Assembly (NCBI GenBank): GCA_021414005.1
Contig: JAIOPH010000001.1
Location: 1 to 64,000 of the forward strand
Source of the DNA: Chthoniobacter sp.
Lineage (GTDB): Bacteria; Verrucomicrobiota; Verrucomicrobiia; Chthoniobacterales; Chthoniobacteraceae
Direction: 5' to 3'
Length of the DNA: 64,000 nucleotides
Shown here one piece after another: positions 9,418 to 19,161 of the stretch. The position numbers were made by a program, and so were the translations under genes. Each line of letters begins with the position of its first letter. The stretch's first letter is position 1. The notes under the pieces are model-generated. The model was not told where the DNA came from, did not search any database, and saw only the letters and a program-made list of their open reading frames with translations.

Positions 9418-10749
9418 ATGATTACTCGCAGAGAAATGCTCCATGGAGTGGCAACCGGTGTCGGTGCGTTGCTTGGCACCAGCATGTTTCCAGACATCGC
9501 CCGCGCTGCGGACAAGCCGATCATTCAGACGCCCGGCAGTCCGAAGCGGGTCATTTTCTTTTTACAAAACCACGGCTTTGACCCCCTGACCTGCATCCCC
9601 AAGGATCTCAACAAGGAAAGCTGCGCTCTCGACGGCTTGCCGCTGGAAAAGCCCATGCAGGCTTTGGAGCCATACAAAAACAGGATGCACATCATCACCG
9701 GTTTGCATGGCCGGCATACGAACCCAGGGCACAGCGCGTATTTCGGGGCTCTGGGCGCTTATCGTGGTGGAACGGGTGTGCCGCCGTCTGCCGCGACCAT
9801 TGATTATGTGCTAAGCCGGGCGCTCCCGCAGACCATCATGCCGCCGCTGTGCATCGGCATGGAATCTCTGGATAGCATGAGAGCGCGCCCGACTCTCGCC
9901 ACGCTTTCCGCATCGGGGCCGAATCAGCCAATCTTCATGCATTGCGACCCCTCAATGCTCTACCAATTGCTCTTCGGCAGCATCGCCGAGGGTGCCATTA
10001 AGCAGCACTACGAAGCTCGTTCCAATGTGATGCTGGAAGTGGAGCGTGCGGCCCAACTCAAAGCCAAGGGCTTGCCGATGAGCGACGGCGAACGCTACGG
10101 AAGGTATGTCAGCGGATTTCGGGAACTGAACGGGTTAAACGAAAAACTATCCCGCATTTCTGACCGGCTCAAAAAGTTCGCTCCGAAACTCGATGAGCGT
10201 TACACCAATCCGAAATTTGAAACCGACTGGCATGACGCCCTATTGGAAATCGGGATTGCGGCTCTTCAGGCAAACCTGACCAATGTCCTGACCATCGCCT
10301 CCGGATGCGGTGAGTATTTCGGCTCCTGGAAAGGACTGGGCATCAATGAAACCGGCCACGGTCTGGGTCACGTCGATCAACCTGGCAACCCAATCTGGAC
10401 AAAGATTCGCCAGTATAACTGCGAGATGCTGGTCAAGCTCATGAAAGCGCTGGAGGCCACGCCCGAAGGCTCAGGCTCCATGATGGATAACACCCTCATC
10501 GTCTATTCCAGCAACAATGCGGAGAAGCAGCACTCCGAAGGCGCAACGTGGCCTTTCGTACTGCTCGGAAACGCCGGCGGACGTTTTAAGACCGGCCAAT
10601 ACACCAATATCAAAGAGCGCCCGATTAACGATCTCTACGCCACCTTCCTTCACGGAGTCGGCGCGCCGGTGGACCGCTTCAACATGGACAAAAACATGGC
10701 GAATCTCCATCATAGCAGGGTTGGTCCCATCGACGAGCTACTGGCCTAA
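9418..10749 (+). CDS. DUF1552 domain protein with Tat-like leader
   Basis: MITRREMLHGVATGVGALLGTSMFPDIARA leader; PKRVIFFLQNHGFDP...; paired with a DUF1592-type protein. Confidence 0.88.
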   Translation: MITRREMLHGVATGVGALLGTSMFPDIARAADKPIIQTPGSPKRVIFFLQNHGFDPLTCIPKDLNKESCALDGLPLEKPMQALEPYKNRMHIITGLHGRHTNPGHSAYFGALGAYRGGTGVPPSAATIDYVLSRALPQTIMPPLCIGMESLDSMRARPTLATLSASGPNQPIFMHCDPSMLYQLLFGSIAEGAIKQHYEARSNVMLEVERAAQLKAKGLPMSDGERYGRYVSGFRELNGLNEKLSRISDRLKKFAPKLDERYTNPKFETDWHDALLEIGIAALQANLTNVLTIASGCGEYFGSWKGLGINETGHGLGHVDQPGNPIWTKIRQYNCEMLVKLMKALEATPEGSGSMMDNTLIVYSSNNAEKQHSEGATWPFVLLGNAGGRFKTGQYTNIKERPINDLYATFLHGVGAPVDRFNMDKNMANLHHSRVGPIDELLA

Positions 10750-10752
10750 GAG

Positions 10753-13221
10753 ATGTCCGTTTGCCGGTTGAAAGGGCGCGTGGTTGGATGGGCATTTTTG
10801 CTCTGCTGCTTTCATCCTGCGAGTCAGGCGAAGGCAGCAGGCGAGGTTTCAGATGTCTTCAAACAAAAGGTAAAGCCATTCCTTGAAAACTACTGCCTGG
10901 ATTGTCATGACACTGAGACCAAGAAGGGAAATGTTTCGCTCGAGAGTCTGACCGATGTCTCAGCGGACAATGCCAGCATGTGGAAACGCATCTGGGAACA
11001 GGTGGCCTTGAAGGAAATGCCGCCGAGGAAGAAGTCCACCCAACCCAAATTGCTGGAGCGCCTGGAACTCTCCAATTGGATCACCGCTGGGCTCACCAAC
11101 GCCATGAAGGACAAAGGCGGATTCACCGACCACATGCGCCCGGGCAAGGGGAACCATCTGGATCACGATCTCCTTTTTAACACCAAGCTGGAGAACCTCG
11201 AACCCGCATCCACCCCCACGCGCATCTGGCGCATCCACCCTCAGGAACAACTCGTCCGGCTCAACGATCTCATCTGTCTCAAGCGCAAATACGACCCCAA
11301 ACGCCCCGGTCTATGGACGCACGGCGACCACATCCCCTCAAACTTGGAAGGGGAGACTAAGGTCTATTTTGGCCTCGATCAATTCCTCGGCGCTTTCGAC
11401 GACGCCTACAGTGTCGGAGTCAGCGGCTTTCAATCCACCCTCCCCATGATCCGCGATCATGGCCTGCGCAATTACCCCTTCCTTTACTCCGTCAACAGCT
11501 CCGAAGCCCTCCAGATTGCCGGCATCGCGGAAAAGATTCTGCGTTTCATGGCCAACGGTCCCACAGCCGAGCCTTATCAGTTTGGCGACGACATCAAAAA
11601 GATCCCCGGCCAGTACCGGAACCTCAACCTCATCTTCTACAAAAGCGAAATCAAACGCCCGCTGACGCCGTTGTATGAGTTAATGAAAACGCCCGGCGTC
11701 AGCGACGAACGTCTGACCGGAGTCATCCGTTTCCTCTTTGAATCCCTCACCCTGCGCCCGCCCAGCAAAGAAGAAACCGCTCTCTATCTGGGCATCGTCA
11801 ACAAATCCATCACTGCACTCGGCAAGGAAGACGGCGTCTTCCTCGGCCTCGTCCCGATCTTCCTCGATCGCGATGCGCTCTTTCGCCCGGAACTATGCGA
11901 GACCTGGAAGCCCATCGATAAGTATGGACGTTTGCCCATGCAAGGCGACGAACTCGCTCTCGCCATCAACGCCGCCTTTTCCTACATCCGCCCCGAGAAC
12001 GATCACCTCCGCACCGCTCTCGCCGAGGGACACCTCAAAACGCGCGACGATGTCCGGCGCGAAGTCACCCGCATCCTCAACGACGACTCCATCCGCAAGC
12101 CACGCATCCTCCAATTTTTCCGCGAATACTTCGACTACGACCGCGCCCCGGGCATCTGCAAAGACCGAAAAATTCTCGAAAAAGACGGCGGCCACTTCGA
12201 CACCTACTACGCCGCCATGAACAGCATGGTCGCCAATACCGACGGCCTAATCGAATTGATCCTGCGGGAAGACAAAAACGTCTTGAAGGAACTGCTCACC
12301 ACCAACCGCGTCATCTACCAGCCCTACACCTCCGGCGCGAACTTCCGGGACGGCATCCTGTTCAAAACCGACATCGCCTATTTCATGAAGAGGGGGAAGA
12401 AATTCGAGGAGTTCATGAAGCCCGAAAAGATCGAGCCCACCAAAGACAACAGGCTCCTCATCGAAAGAGCACAGCGCGAAGCCCACGACCTAAACATGCT
12501 CCATCACATCTTCCCCAACCCTGCGGAGCCGATTTACGTGCGGCAGTCCCAGTTCGACCAAGGAAGACACCCCCCTGCCACCAACGCCCTCAAAGCCATC
12601 ACCACCGTGGACACGAACGACCGCCTCGGCATCCTCACCCACCCCGTCTGGCTCGTCGCCCACTCCGATGCCATGGACAATCATGCCATCTCCCGTGGCC
12701 GCTGGATTCGCGAGCGACTCCTCGGCGACGCCGTGCCCGACATTCCCATCACCGTGGACGCCAAATTGCCCGTCGAGCCCCAGTCCACCCTCCGCCAGCG
12801 GATGCGCGTCACCCGCGAAAAGGAATGCTGGCGCTGCCATCAAAAGATGGACCCCCTCGGCCTTCCCTTTGAAAAGTATAACCAACTCGGCATCCTTCTC
12901 GATACAAACCCATCCAACAACTGGGGCCACCCCGTGGACACCACCGGCGAAATCATCCTTAGCGGCGATCCCGCTTTAGACGGCCCGGTAAAAGACCCCA
13001 TGGAAATGATTCAAAAACTCGCCAACAGCGAACGCGTCAAACAAGTCTTCGTCCGCCATGCTTTCCGTTTTTGGATGGGCCGCAACGAAACCATCAATGA
13101 CGCGCCGATCCTGCAGGATGCCTACAAAGCCTACCGGGACAACAACGGCAGCATGAAGGCATTGTTGACATCCCTGCTCACCTCCGATGCTTTTCTCTAT
13201 CGCAAGAGGACCAACAACTAG
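10753..13221 (+). CDS. PSCyt-type cytochrome protein with DUF1592/DUF1588/DUF1585-like domains
   Basis: CLDCHDTETKKGNVSLESL (CxxCH); CWRCHQKMDPLGLPFEKYN (DUF1588-like); C-terminal LANSERVKQVFVRHAFRFWMGRNE...LLTSLLTSDAFLYR. Confidence 0.9.
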   Translation: MSVCRLKGRVVGWAFLLCCFHPASQAKAAGEVSDVFKQKVKPFLENYCLDCHDTETKKGNVSLESLTDVSADNASMWKRIWEQVALKEMPPRKKSTQPKLLERLELSNWITAGLTNAMKDKGGFTDHMRPGKGNHLDHDLLFNTKLENLEPASTPTRIWRIHPQEQLVRLNDLICLKRKYDPKRPGLWTHGDHIPSNLEGETKVYFGLDQFLGAFDDAYSVGVSGFQSTLPMIRDHGLRNYPFLYSVNSSEALQIAGIAEKILRFMANGPTAEPYQFGDDIKKIPGQYRNLNLIFYKSEIKRPLTPLYELMKTPGVSDERLTGVIRFLFESLTLRPPSKEETALYLGIVNKSITALGKEDGVFLGLVPIFLDRDALFRPELCETWKPIDKYGRLPMQGDELALAINAAFSYIRPENDHLRTALAEGHLKTRDDVRREVTRILNDDSIRKPRILQFFREYFDYDRAPGICKDRKILEKDGGHFDTYYAAMNSMVANTDGLIELILREDKNVLKELLTTNRVIYQPYTSGANFRDGILFKTDIAYFMKRGKKFEEFMKPEKIEPTKDNRLLIERAQREAHDLNMLHHIFPNPAEPIYVRQSQFDQGRHPPATNALKAITTVDTNDRLGILTHPVWLVAHSDAMDNHAISRGRWIRERLLGDAVPDIPITVDAKLPVEPQSTLRQRMRVTREKECWRCHQKMDPLGLPFEKYNQLGILLDTNPSNNWGHPVDTTGEIILSGDPALDGPVKDPMEMIQKLANSERVKQVFVRHAFRFWMGRNETINDAPILQDAYKAYRDNNGSMKALLTSLLTSDAFLYRKRTNN

Positions 13222-13315
13222 GCTCACCAGTCCAATCATCGGGGCTATCCACAGACCGATCCCTTGCTTGGCTTAGCCCCGGACAAAACATTAGATGAAA
13301 GGAAAAAAACTGACC

Positions 13316-16300
13316 ATGAATCCATTCACGTGGCCTTTCGCGGCCCTCGCGTTTTTGTTGATGCCGGTCGGGATTGTTGGTGCGGCCGACCCAGACACAC
13401 TTGGCGTCCTTAAACAACCGATTCCGGACAAACTTGTGGTGCTCACGTTTGACGATGCTCCGGCGAGTCATGCGACGGTGGTTGCGCCGATTCTCAAGGA
13501 ATTGGGGTTTGGCGGCACGATCTATGTCTGCGACTTCGATGGGTTCAAGACGCGCAAGGACTGGTATCTGACCTACCGGCAGATGAACGCCATGCACGCG
13601 GATGGCTTGGAGATAGGGAACCACACAGTGGGACATTACGGCGGGTACGAGCCATTTCTGGCCATGGAAGATCAAGTGCTGGCCAATGGCGGACCGAGGA
13701 TGACGACGCTTTGCTGGCCTGTGTACGCTGTGAATTGGAAGGATTGTCCGAAGTTGTCCGAGCATGGCTACACGTTTGGGCGCGGCGGTCATGAACGCAC
13801 TTACCGACCGACGCTGGATAATCCTTTCGACGTTCCGTCGTTCTCGATTCACGATGGCGTGCCGATGGAGACTTTCATCAAACAAGCGCAGCAGGCCTGT
13901 CAGGGCCGCGTGGTGGTGTATTGTTTCCACGGCGTGCCGGACATGGAGCATCCTCCGGTGGGATTGGAGCCCGCGACCTTCAAAGTGATGATGCAGTATT
14001 TGAAGGACAACCATTACCAGTGCATCGCGATGCGCGATCTGGCGAAGTATATTGATCCAGTCAAAGCCGCGAAGTTGCCGGCGACGCTGCACAACTTGAA
14101 AGAGAACGGACCGGTGCCGATGGCCCGAGACGACAAGCCGTATTCACTGCCGGGCACGGAGATTGAGCGCTTCGAGTTTCGCGGGCTGCCGGGCGTGCAG
14201 CGGATCGGTTCGAGGTTCCGCGTGACCGCCCCCTTTGCGACGAATGTCACGGCGCTGGCTCCAAACATCACGCTGCCTGCAGGTTCCACGATCGCTCCTG
14301 AATCGGGCGTTCCGATGGATTTCACGCAGCCGCAGAACTATGCGGTCACGGCGAAGGATGGCTCGCAAATGACCTACACGGTGACCGTCACAAAGATGCC
14401 TGCGAGCACGCGCGCGGAACTTTCCGAGTTGGAGCTGCCGGGGCCGATTGCGGGCATTTTGTCCGAAACGAAAATCGGCTTGTATGTGGCACCGACGACC
14501 GACGTGCGGTTGCTGGCTCCAACATTCAAGCTGTCGGAGTTTGCGGTCGCCAGTCCGCCGTCCGGAACCGTGCGGGATTTCTCCAAACCGCAGACTTACA
14601 CCGTGACTGCGCAGGATGGCTCCACGCGCGTCTATACGGTGACGGTCATCAAGAGCGCCGACCCGGTGGCGCTGAACTGGAGCGGGACCGAGGCGGGCAA
14701 GTGGAGCGACGGCTCGAAGTGGGCGCACGGCGGTGCGCCGGTTTCCGCCGGAAAGCCGGACTACGTGCTCAATTTCACCACGGGCGGAAATCATGAAGTG
14801 ACCAACGATTTGCCCGATGGGCTTCAGGTCAATCAGCTCAATTTCGAGGAGAAGTTCGGTCTGAATCTCACCGGCAATCGCGTGAAGATGGTCCCAAACC
14901 CTGCGACCGGCAGCCTGCCGGAGATCCGTGTGAACACGAGGTCGGAAGGCAACCCCATCAGGTTTCCCATCGAGCTCGCGGCGAACACGACAGTGGACAT
15001 GATGCTCGGCGGACGCCTGTTCGTGAAGAGTGTTATCTCCGGCCCCGGCAGCCTGACCCTGAACTGCCCCGGCTCGACGAATAGCTACCACGGCTGGGGG
15101 CTGCTGCGACTGGAAAACAAAGAGAATACTTACTCCGGGGGAACCATCATCAATGGCGGCCAGATCTTTCTTCTCGGCGCAGAGAAGGGCTTTGGCACAG
15201 GTCCGGTGACGCTCAACGACAACGCCGACATCCGGCTGGAATCCCACGCGATCACCAACCCGCTGATCGTCAATGGCGGCACCATCGAGGGCGGCACTTG
15301 GGACGCGCCCATCACGTTGAACGGCACCGCCAGCATCGCCGGACCGATGAATCTCAATGAACACAGGGGCGGAATCAGCGGGCGAGGCGGCATCACGAAG
15401 ATTGGTCCCATTGGTCCGTTTTCGCGCGTCAATCAAGGCGAACTCAGCCTGTGGGGAACGAACACCTATACCGGGCCGACCATCGTTCAGAAGGGCACGC
15501 TCACCATCAAAAAGGCCGTGTCACTTTACAACGCGGAGCCTGCGAACTGGAGCGCGGAAAAAATTACCGTTCAGCCCGCGGCGACGCTGTGCATCCCGGT
15601 TGGGGGGCCGGGCGAGTTCACCGGTGCCCAACTCGGCACGCTGCTCACGAAGCTCACGACTGCGGCGAATCAAAACGGGCTGATGGCTGGCGCGATCTTC
15701 TGCGTCGATACAGTGAAGGCCACCGACACCGTCACGATCACGTCCAACATCACCGACGGCCAGGGTGCCGGCGGCGGAGCTTTTGTTTTCAGGAAATCCA
15801 GCGCTGGCACGTTGCGATTGGCCGGAACCAACACCTACACCGGCAAGACCATCCTCGAAGGTGGCACGCTCAGCGTCACCTCGCTCAACAGCGTCGTAAA
15901 CCGCAAAACCAGCAGCAGCCTCGGCGCGCCGACGAATGTGGAGGATGGCGAGATTGTCATCGGCAAGGAAAAGACCGACGATGGGTGCGCGCTCCTTTAC
16001 ACCGGCACTGGCGAAACCACCGATCGCGTGATCAATCTCGCAGGCAAAGAATCGACCGTGACGTTCAATCAATCCGGCACCGGTCTGCTGAAGTTCACGA
16101 GCGACCTCCTGATTTCCGGTTACGGCGCAAACAAAACCATCGCACTCACCGGTGACACCGCGGGCACCGGCGAATTCGCAGGCCGCATCGCCGATCCTCA
16201 CGACCGTGCTGGAAAGGCAACGACCACACTCACCAAGTCCGGCAAAAGCACATGGACGCTCTCCGGTATCAACACCTACAGTGGTCCAACAACACTTATT

Positions 16301-16513
16301 GAAGGAATTCTAATACTAGCAAGTGAACGCAGTCTTGGTCCGAATACCGAGGTCAATATAGGGCCTGGAGCAACACTGAATCTAAACTTCAGTGGTGAAA
16401 TGAAAATCCGCAAACTCACTCTAGATGGGAAGCCGCAGGCGGCTGGACTTTATCGTGCCAAGAATGCGCCGGGTATGCTCAGTGGAACAGGGGTTCTTAA
16501 CGTAAGGCAATGA
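13316..16513 (+). CDS. Secreted polysaccharide deacetylase (NodB-like) fused to Ig-like modules and autotransporter-associated beta-strand repeats
   Basis: LTFDDAP and GNHTVGH NodB motifs; two YTVTV.. modules; many GxGTLTL...TYTGxT repeats. Alternative ATG at 13295. Confidence 0.85.
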   Translation: MNPFTWPFAALAFLLMPVGIVGAADPDTLGVLKQPIPDKLVVLTFDDAPASHATVVAPILKELGFGGTIYVCDFDGFKTRKDWYLTYRQMNAMHADGLEIGNHTVGHYGGYEPFLAMEDQVLANGGPRMTTLCWPVYAVNWKDCPKLSEHGYTFGRGGHERTYRPTLDNPFDVPSFSIHDGVPMETFIKQAQQACQGRVVVYCFHGVPDMEHPPVGLEPATFKVMMQYLKDNHYQCIAMRDLAKYIDPVKAAKLPATLHNLKENGPVPMARDDKPYSLPGTEIERFEFRGLPGVQRIGSRFRVTAPFATNVTALAPNITLPAGSTIAPESGVPMDFTQPQNYAVTAKDGSQMTYTVTVTKMPASTRAELSELELPGPIAGILSETKIGLYVAPTTDVRLLAPTFKLSEFAVASPPSGTVRDFSKPQTYTVTAQDGSTRVYTVTVIKSADPVALNWSGTEAGKWSDGSKWAHGGAPVSAGKPDYVLNFTTGGNHEVTNDLPDGLQVNQLNFEEKFGLNLTGNRVKMVPNPATGSLPEIRVNTRSEGNPIRFPIELAANTTVDMMLGGRLFVKSVISGPGSLTLNCPGSTNSYHGWGLLRLENKENTYSGGTIINGGQIFLLGAEKGFGTGPVTLNDNADIRLESHAITNPLIVNGGTIEGGTWDAPITLNGTASIAGPMNLNEHRGGISGRGGITKIGPIGPFSRVNQGELSLWGTNTYTGPTIVQKGTLTIKKAVSLYNAEPANWSAEKITVQPAATLCIPVGGPGEFTGAQLGTLLTKLTTAANQNGLMAGAIFCVDTVKATDTVTITSNITDGQGAGGGAFVFRKSSAGTLRLAGTNTYTGKTILEGGTLSVTSLNSVVNRKTSSSLGAPTNVEDGEIVIGKEKTDDGCALLYTGTGETTDRVINLAGKESTVTFNQSGTGLLKFTSDLLISGYGANKTIALTGDTAGTGEFAGRIADPHDRAGKATTTLTKSGKSTWTLSGINTYSGPTTLIEGILILASERSLGPNTEVNIGPGATLNLNFSGEMKIRKLTLDGKPQAAGLYRAKNAPGMLSGTGVLNVRQ

Positions 16514-17031
16514 ATCACCACTGGCCCCGGACAGGTCTGGCACGGAATGAATCTCGCGGATGTGCGCGCCTTTCCGAACGGGCCGGATTTCACCTGTGTC
16601 ACCCAGATTTCCCATCGATTTGCGAGCCATAGCAGGCCGGATGCCCCATTTGCTTTGATGCCGCCGCAGCCAATTCCTTGGGCGATGGCAACTAATGGGA
16701 CAGCCCGGAGCGCTTCTGCTTGGAGGTCTTGACCAAGGAAATCTGGACGGGAGGCAAACCGGATTTCGAAAAATATGCTCTGCCGCACTGTATGGAAATG
16801 ATTGCTGCCGAGGAAGTGTCGCGGCGGATCGAGATGTATTTCACCGGTGGGGCGGCTCAATTCCTGACTCCGGCACAAGGCTCACGTGATGCGTGCAGTT
16901 CTCGCATCGCGGTCATGAAATGGAGGCGGCTTTGCCGTGAAAATGGGAGACTCCGTTGCAGGGGTTTCAACCTCCGTCGCTTGGATTCGGAGGACATTCG
17001 ACTGGGATAAGCGGCCTACAAATATCCAACT

Positions 17032-17263
17032 TCAACCGGGGTGAGAATCGCCAGTTGAATTGGTGATCGGCAACGACGGCTCGTAGCCGAGAAAGGCAAT
17101 GACACGGGCACGAGACTTCGGGCCAACGGGTGTCAAATTGTGTTCCCATTTGACGATTGTCTGATGGGCTACGTTCAGCATTACAGCTACTTCTCTCTGT
17201 GTTTTTTCCACGGTCAATACGTTCCACCCAAAGGTACTCACCGAGCGTTTGAGGATTTGTCAG
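17032..17263 (-). pseudogene. XRE/HTH regulator split by a single-base shift in an A6 tract
   Basis: Frame 1: PQTLGEYLWVERIDRGK; frame 2: KTQREVAVMLNVAHQTIVKWEHNLTPVGPKSRARVIAFLGYEP. Deleting one base at 17202-17207 (T6 on +) joins them. Confidence 0.8.
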
Positions 17264-17409
17264 AGCCCCATTCAAAGTGCGCCGATAGACCGAATTCATG
17301 GGAAATGGGCGACAGTTGTTCGATTGCAAATATCCAACAGGGCGCACAGCCTGTGCTGCCCTCCGCTGTCGCTGAGCTTGGGGTCGTTAGGCCACTTCAC
17401 ACACTCCGA

Positions 17410-17853
17410 TTGAACATTGAAAAATCCACCAAAATCCCAATTGCCCTCGCCATCATGGGTGCCGCTCTCGCGCAAGCCCAGGCTGGTTTGATCTACGATC
17501 ACGAATTTGCTTACTTCAGTCTGTTTGCCGGCGGCCAAAATGTTGGAAGCTACTTATACGATTCTTCCTTCGTTGATCCTTTTGACCACGCCCTCATCGA
17601 ATCGAATGGTAGTCTTCAACAGACGTTGACATTCAACGCTTTTCAATTCAACGGCTCCGCTCTAGGGCTTTCTTCCACTCCGCAGGATCAAGAACTGGCG
17701 ATACGCTTTACCAGTGCAGGACTGATCAACTTTCATGTGGACACACCGACCCAATTTACTCTCGACGTGAATTTCAGCATTTCTGGAACCAGAATCACGA
17801 CACTGGATCTTTATGCTCCCAACCATCCCCGGCTACTCAACCGAATTCAATAG
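17410..17853 (+). CDS. Secreted hypothetical protein, probably 3'-truncated at the IS30 junction (TTG start inferred)
   Basis: Leader IEKSTKIPIALAIMGAALAQAQAG then beta-rich sequence; homology-free tail begins at the IS30 remnant. Confidence 0.45.
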   Translation: MNIEKSTKIPIALAIMGAALAQAQAGLIYDHEFAYFSLFAGGQNVGSYLYDSSFVDPFDHALIESNGSLQQTLTFNAFQFNGSALGLSSTPQDQELAIRFTSAGLINFHVDTPTQFTLDVNFSISGTRITTLDLYAPNHPRLLNRIQ

Positions 17854-18330
17854 CGCCATCGCTTTGAGCTTCCCAATAAGCACGTGGCCGGTCTTGCGTT
17901 CGACCAGCGTGAGGATACAGTAGTTGCTGCTTTTCCAAAGACTTTCCCCGATCGCCGTGTCGATCTCTCCCAATCGCCGATCCGCTTCGCTTTGCCACCA
18001 CCGCAGGCCGCTCGCCGATCATCCTCTTTACAGCCAGTCGCCCACGGCTGTCGTGGCGTCCATACCGCTTCCGGCATGGCTTGCGGGCACACCGCAGATG
18101 CGCATGCAGCGTCCCGCCACACATGCCCGCAGATCGTTTCGTGGCTGATCGCCAGGCCAGCTTTCCACTCCGGTCCAGAAACCCGGAGACTTACTCCGGG
18201 CTCCATGTCAGCCCGGAGAGGAGCGAGTTGTCGAGTTTTTTTGCGTCGCACTTCTCGCGCCGACCCCGCCGAGACGTATCCGCTGCATTGGCGTTTGAGC
18301 GGCATAGATTCACTCGGAGGATGGACGACC
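17838..18330 (-). mobile_element. IS30-family transposase remnant with several frameshifts
   Basis: Pieces in different minus frames: WSPE..., GLAISHETICGHVWRD, LRCARKPCRKRYGRHDSRGRLAVKRMIGERPAVV, LGEIDTAIGESLWKSSNYCILTLVERKTGHVLIGKLKAMALLNSV. Confidence 0.85.
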
Positions 18331-19161
18331 AACTGACCAGCGGCGTAACGCCCATCTCGTTTAGCCAGTTTCGAGTCGAACTTGCCAAGCGACTCATGCT
18401 CCGGATGCCGATGGAGACGACGCTCTGCACACTGTGGGTGCTCGCTGTCGCGGCGGGTGGGACTGTCGTCGCGCGCAACTTTGTGCAGTTCTTCGTCGAT
18501 GCCGGTTTTCCACCGCTCACCGAAACCGAGTCGCTCTGCGTGGTGCGAACGCAGCCGCATGAGTTTTCCGCCGCGCAATGGTCGGGTAGGTGCAGCACTG
18601 TGGGCGACGTTCTGAATAGCGATTCGCTCTACGGTGAAGTTCACGGATGGTTTGAATGGCGGCTGCTGTACCAGCGGCGCGATCCAGCGGCGTTCAGAAA
18701 ACTGCGCGTGCTTTGTGAAGCCTCCTCCCGGCTCGATGGCTGCTCAGAGCGACGCTTTTGCGCATCCCAGCAGGCTCCGATTCTGCCTCACCGGTGTGCA
18801 CATCCACGAGAATCTTCTCCTGTCAAATCATCCGCACGACACGCGTGGCGCGTTGAGCTATCTGCGGGGTGGTTCCGGCGCTTACGGCTATCTCATCGCC
18901 GCGCCCGTTGAGGACGATCTGTTGAGTGAAGTGCTCGGCGCTTACACTGGTGACACGTTCATTTTGCGCTGCGAAATTTTGCCGCCGACTCGCCCGGCGG
19001 CCTTGCAATTTACTCCGGCGACTGCGGGCGTTTCCCAATCTGCCCCACCCTCGTTATTGAGTAAGCTGAGGTTCCCTCCGATCCGTGGACCGGGAAGGCG
19101 CAGCAGGAATAACAAATCCGTATTAGTCCGGGCGTCCGCCTCAGCGGGAAGGTGGTCGCGG

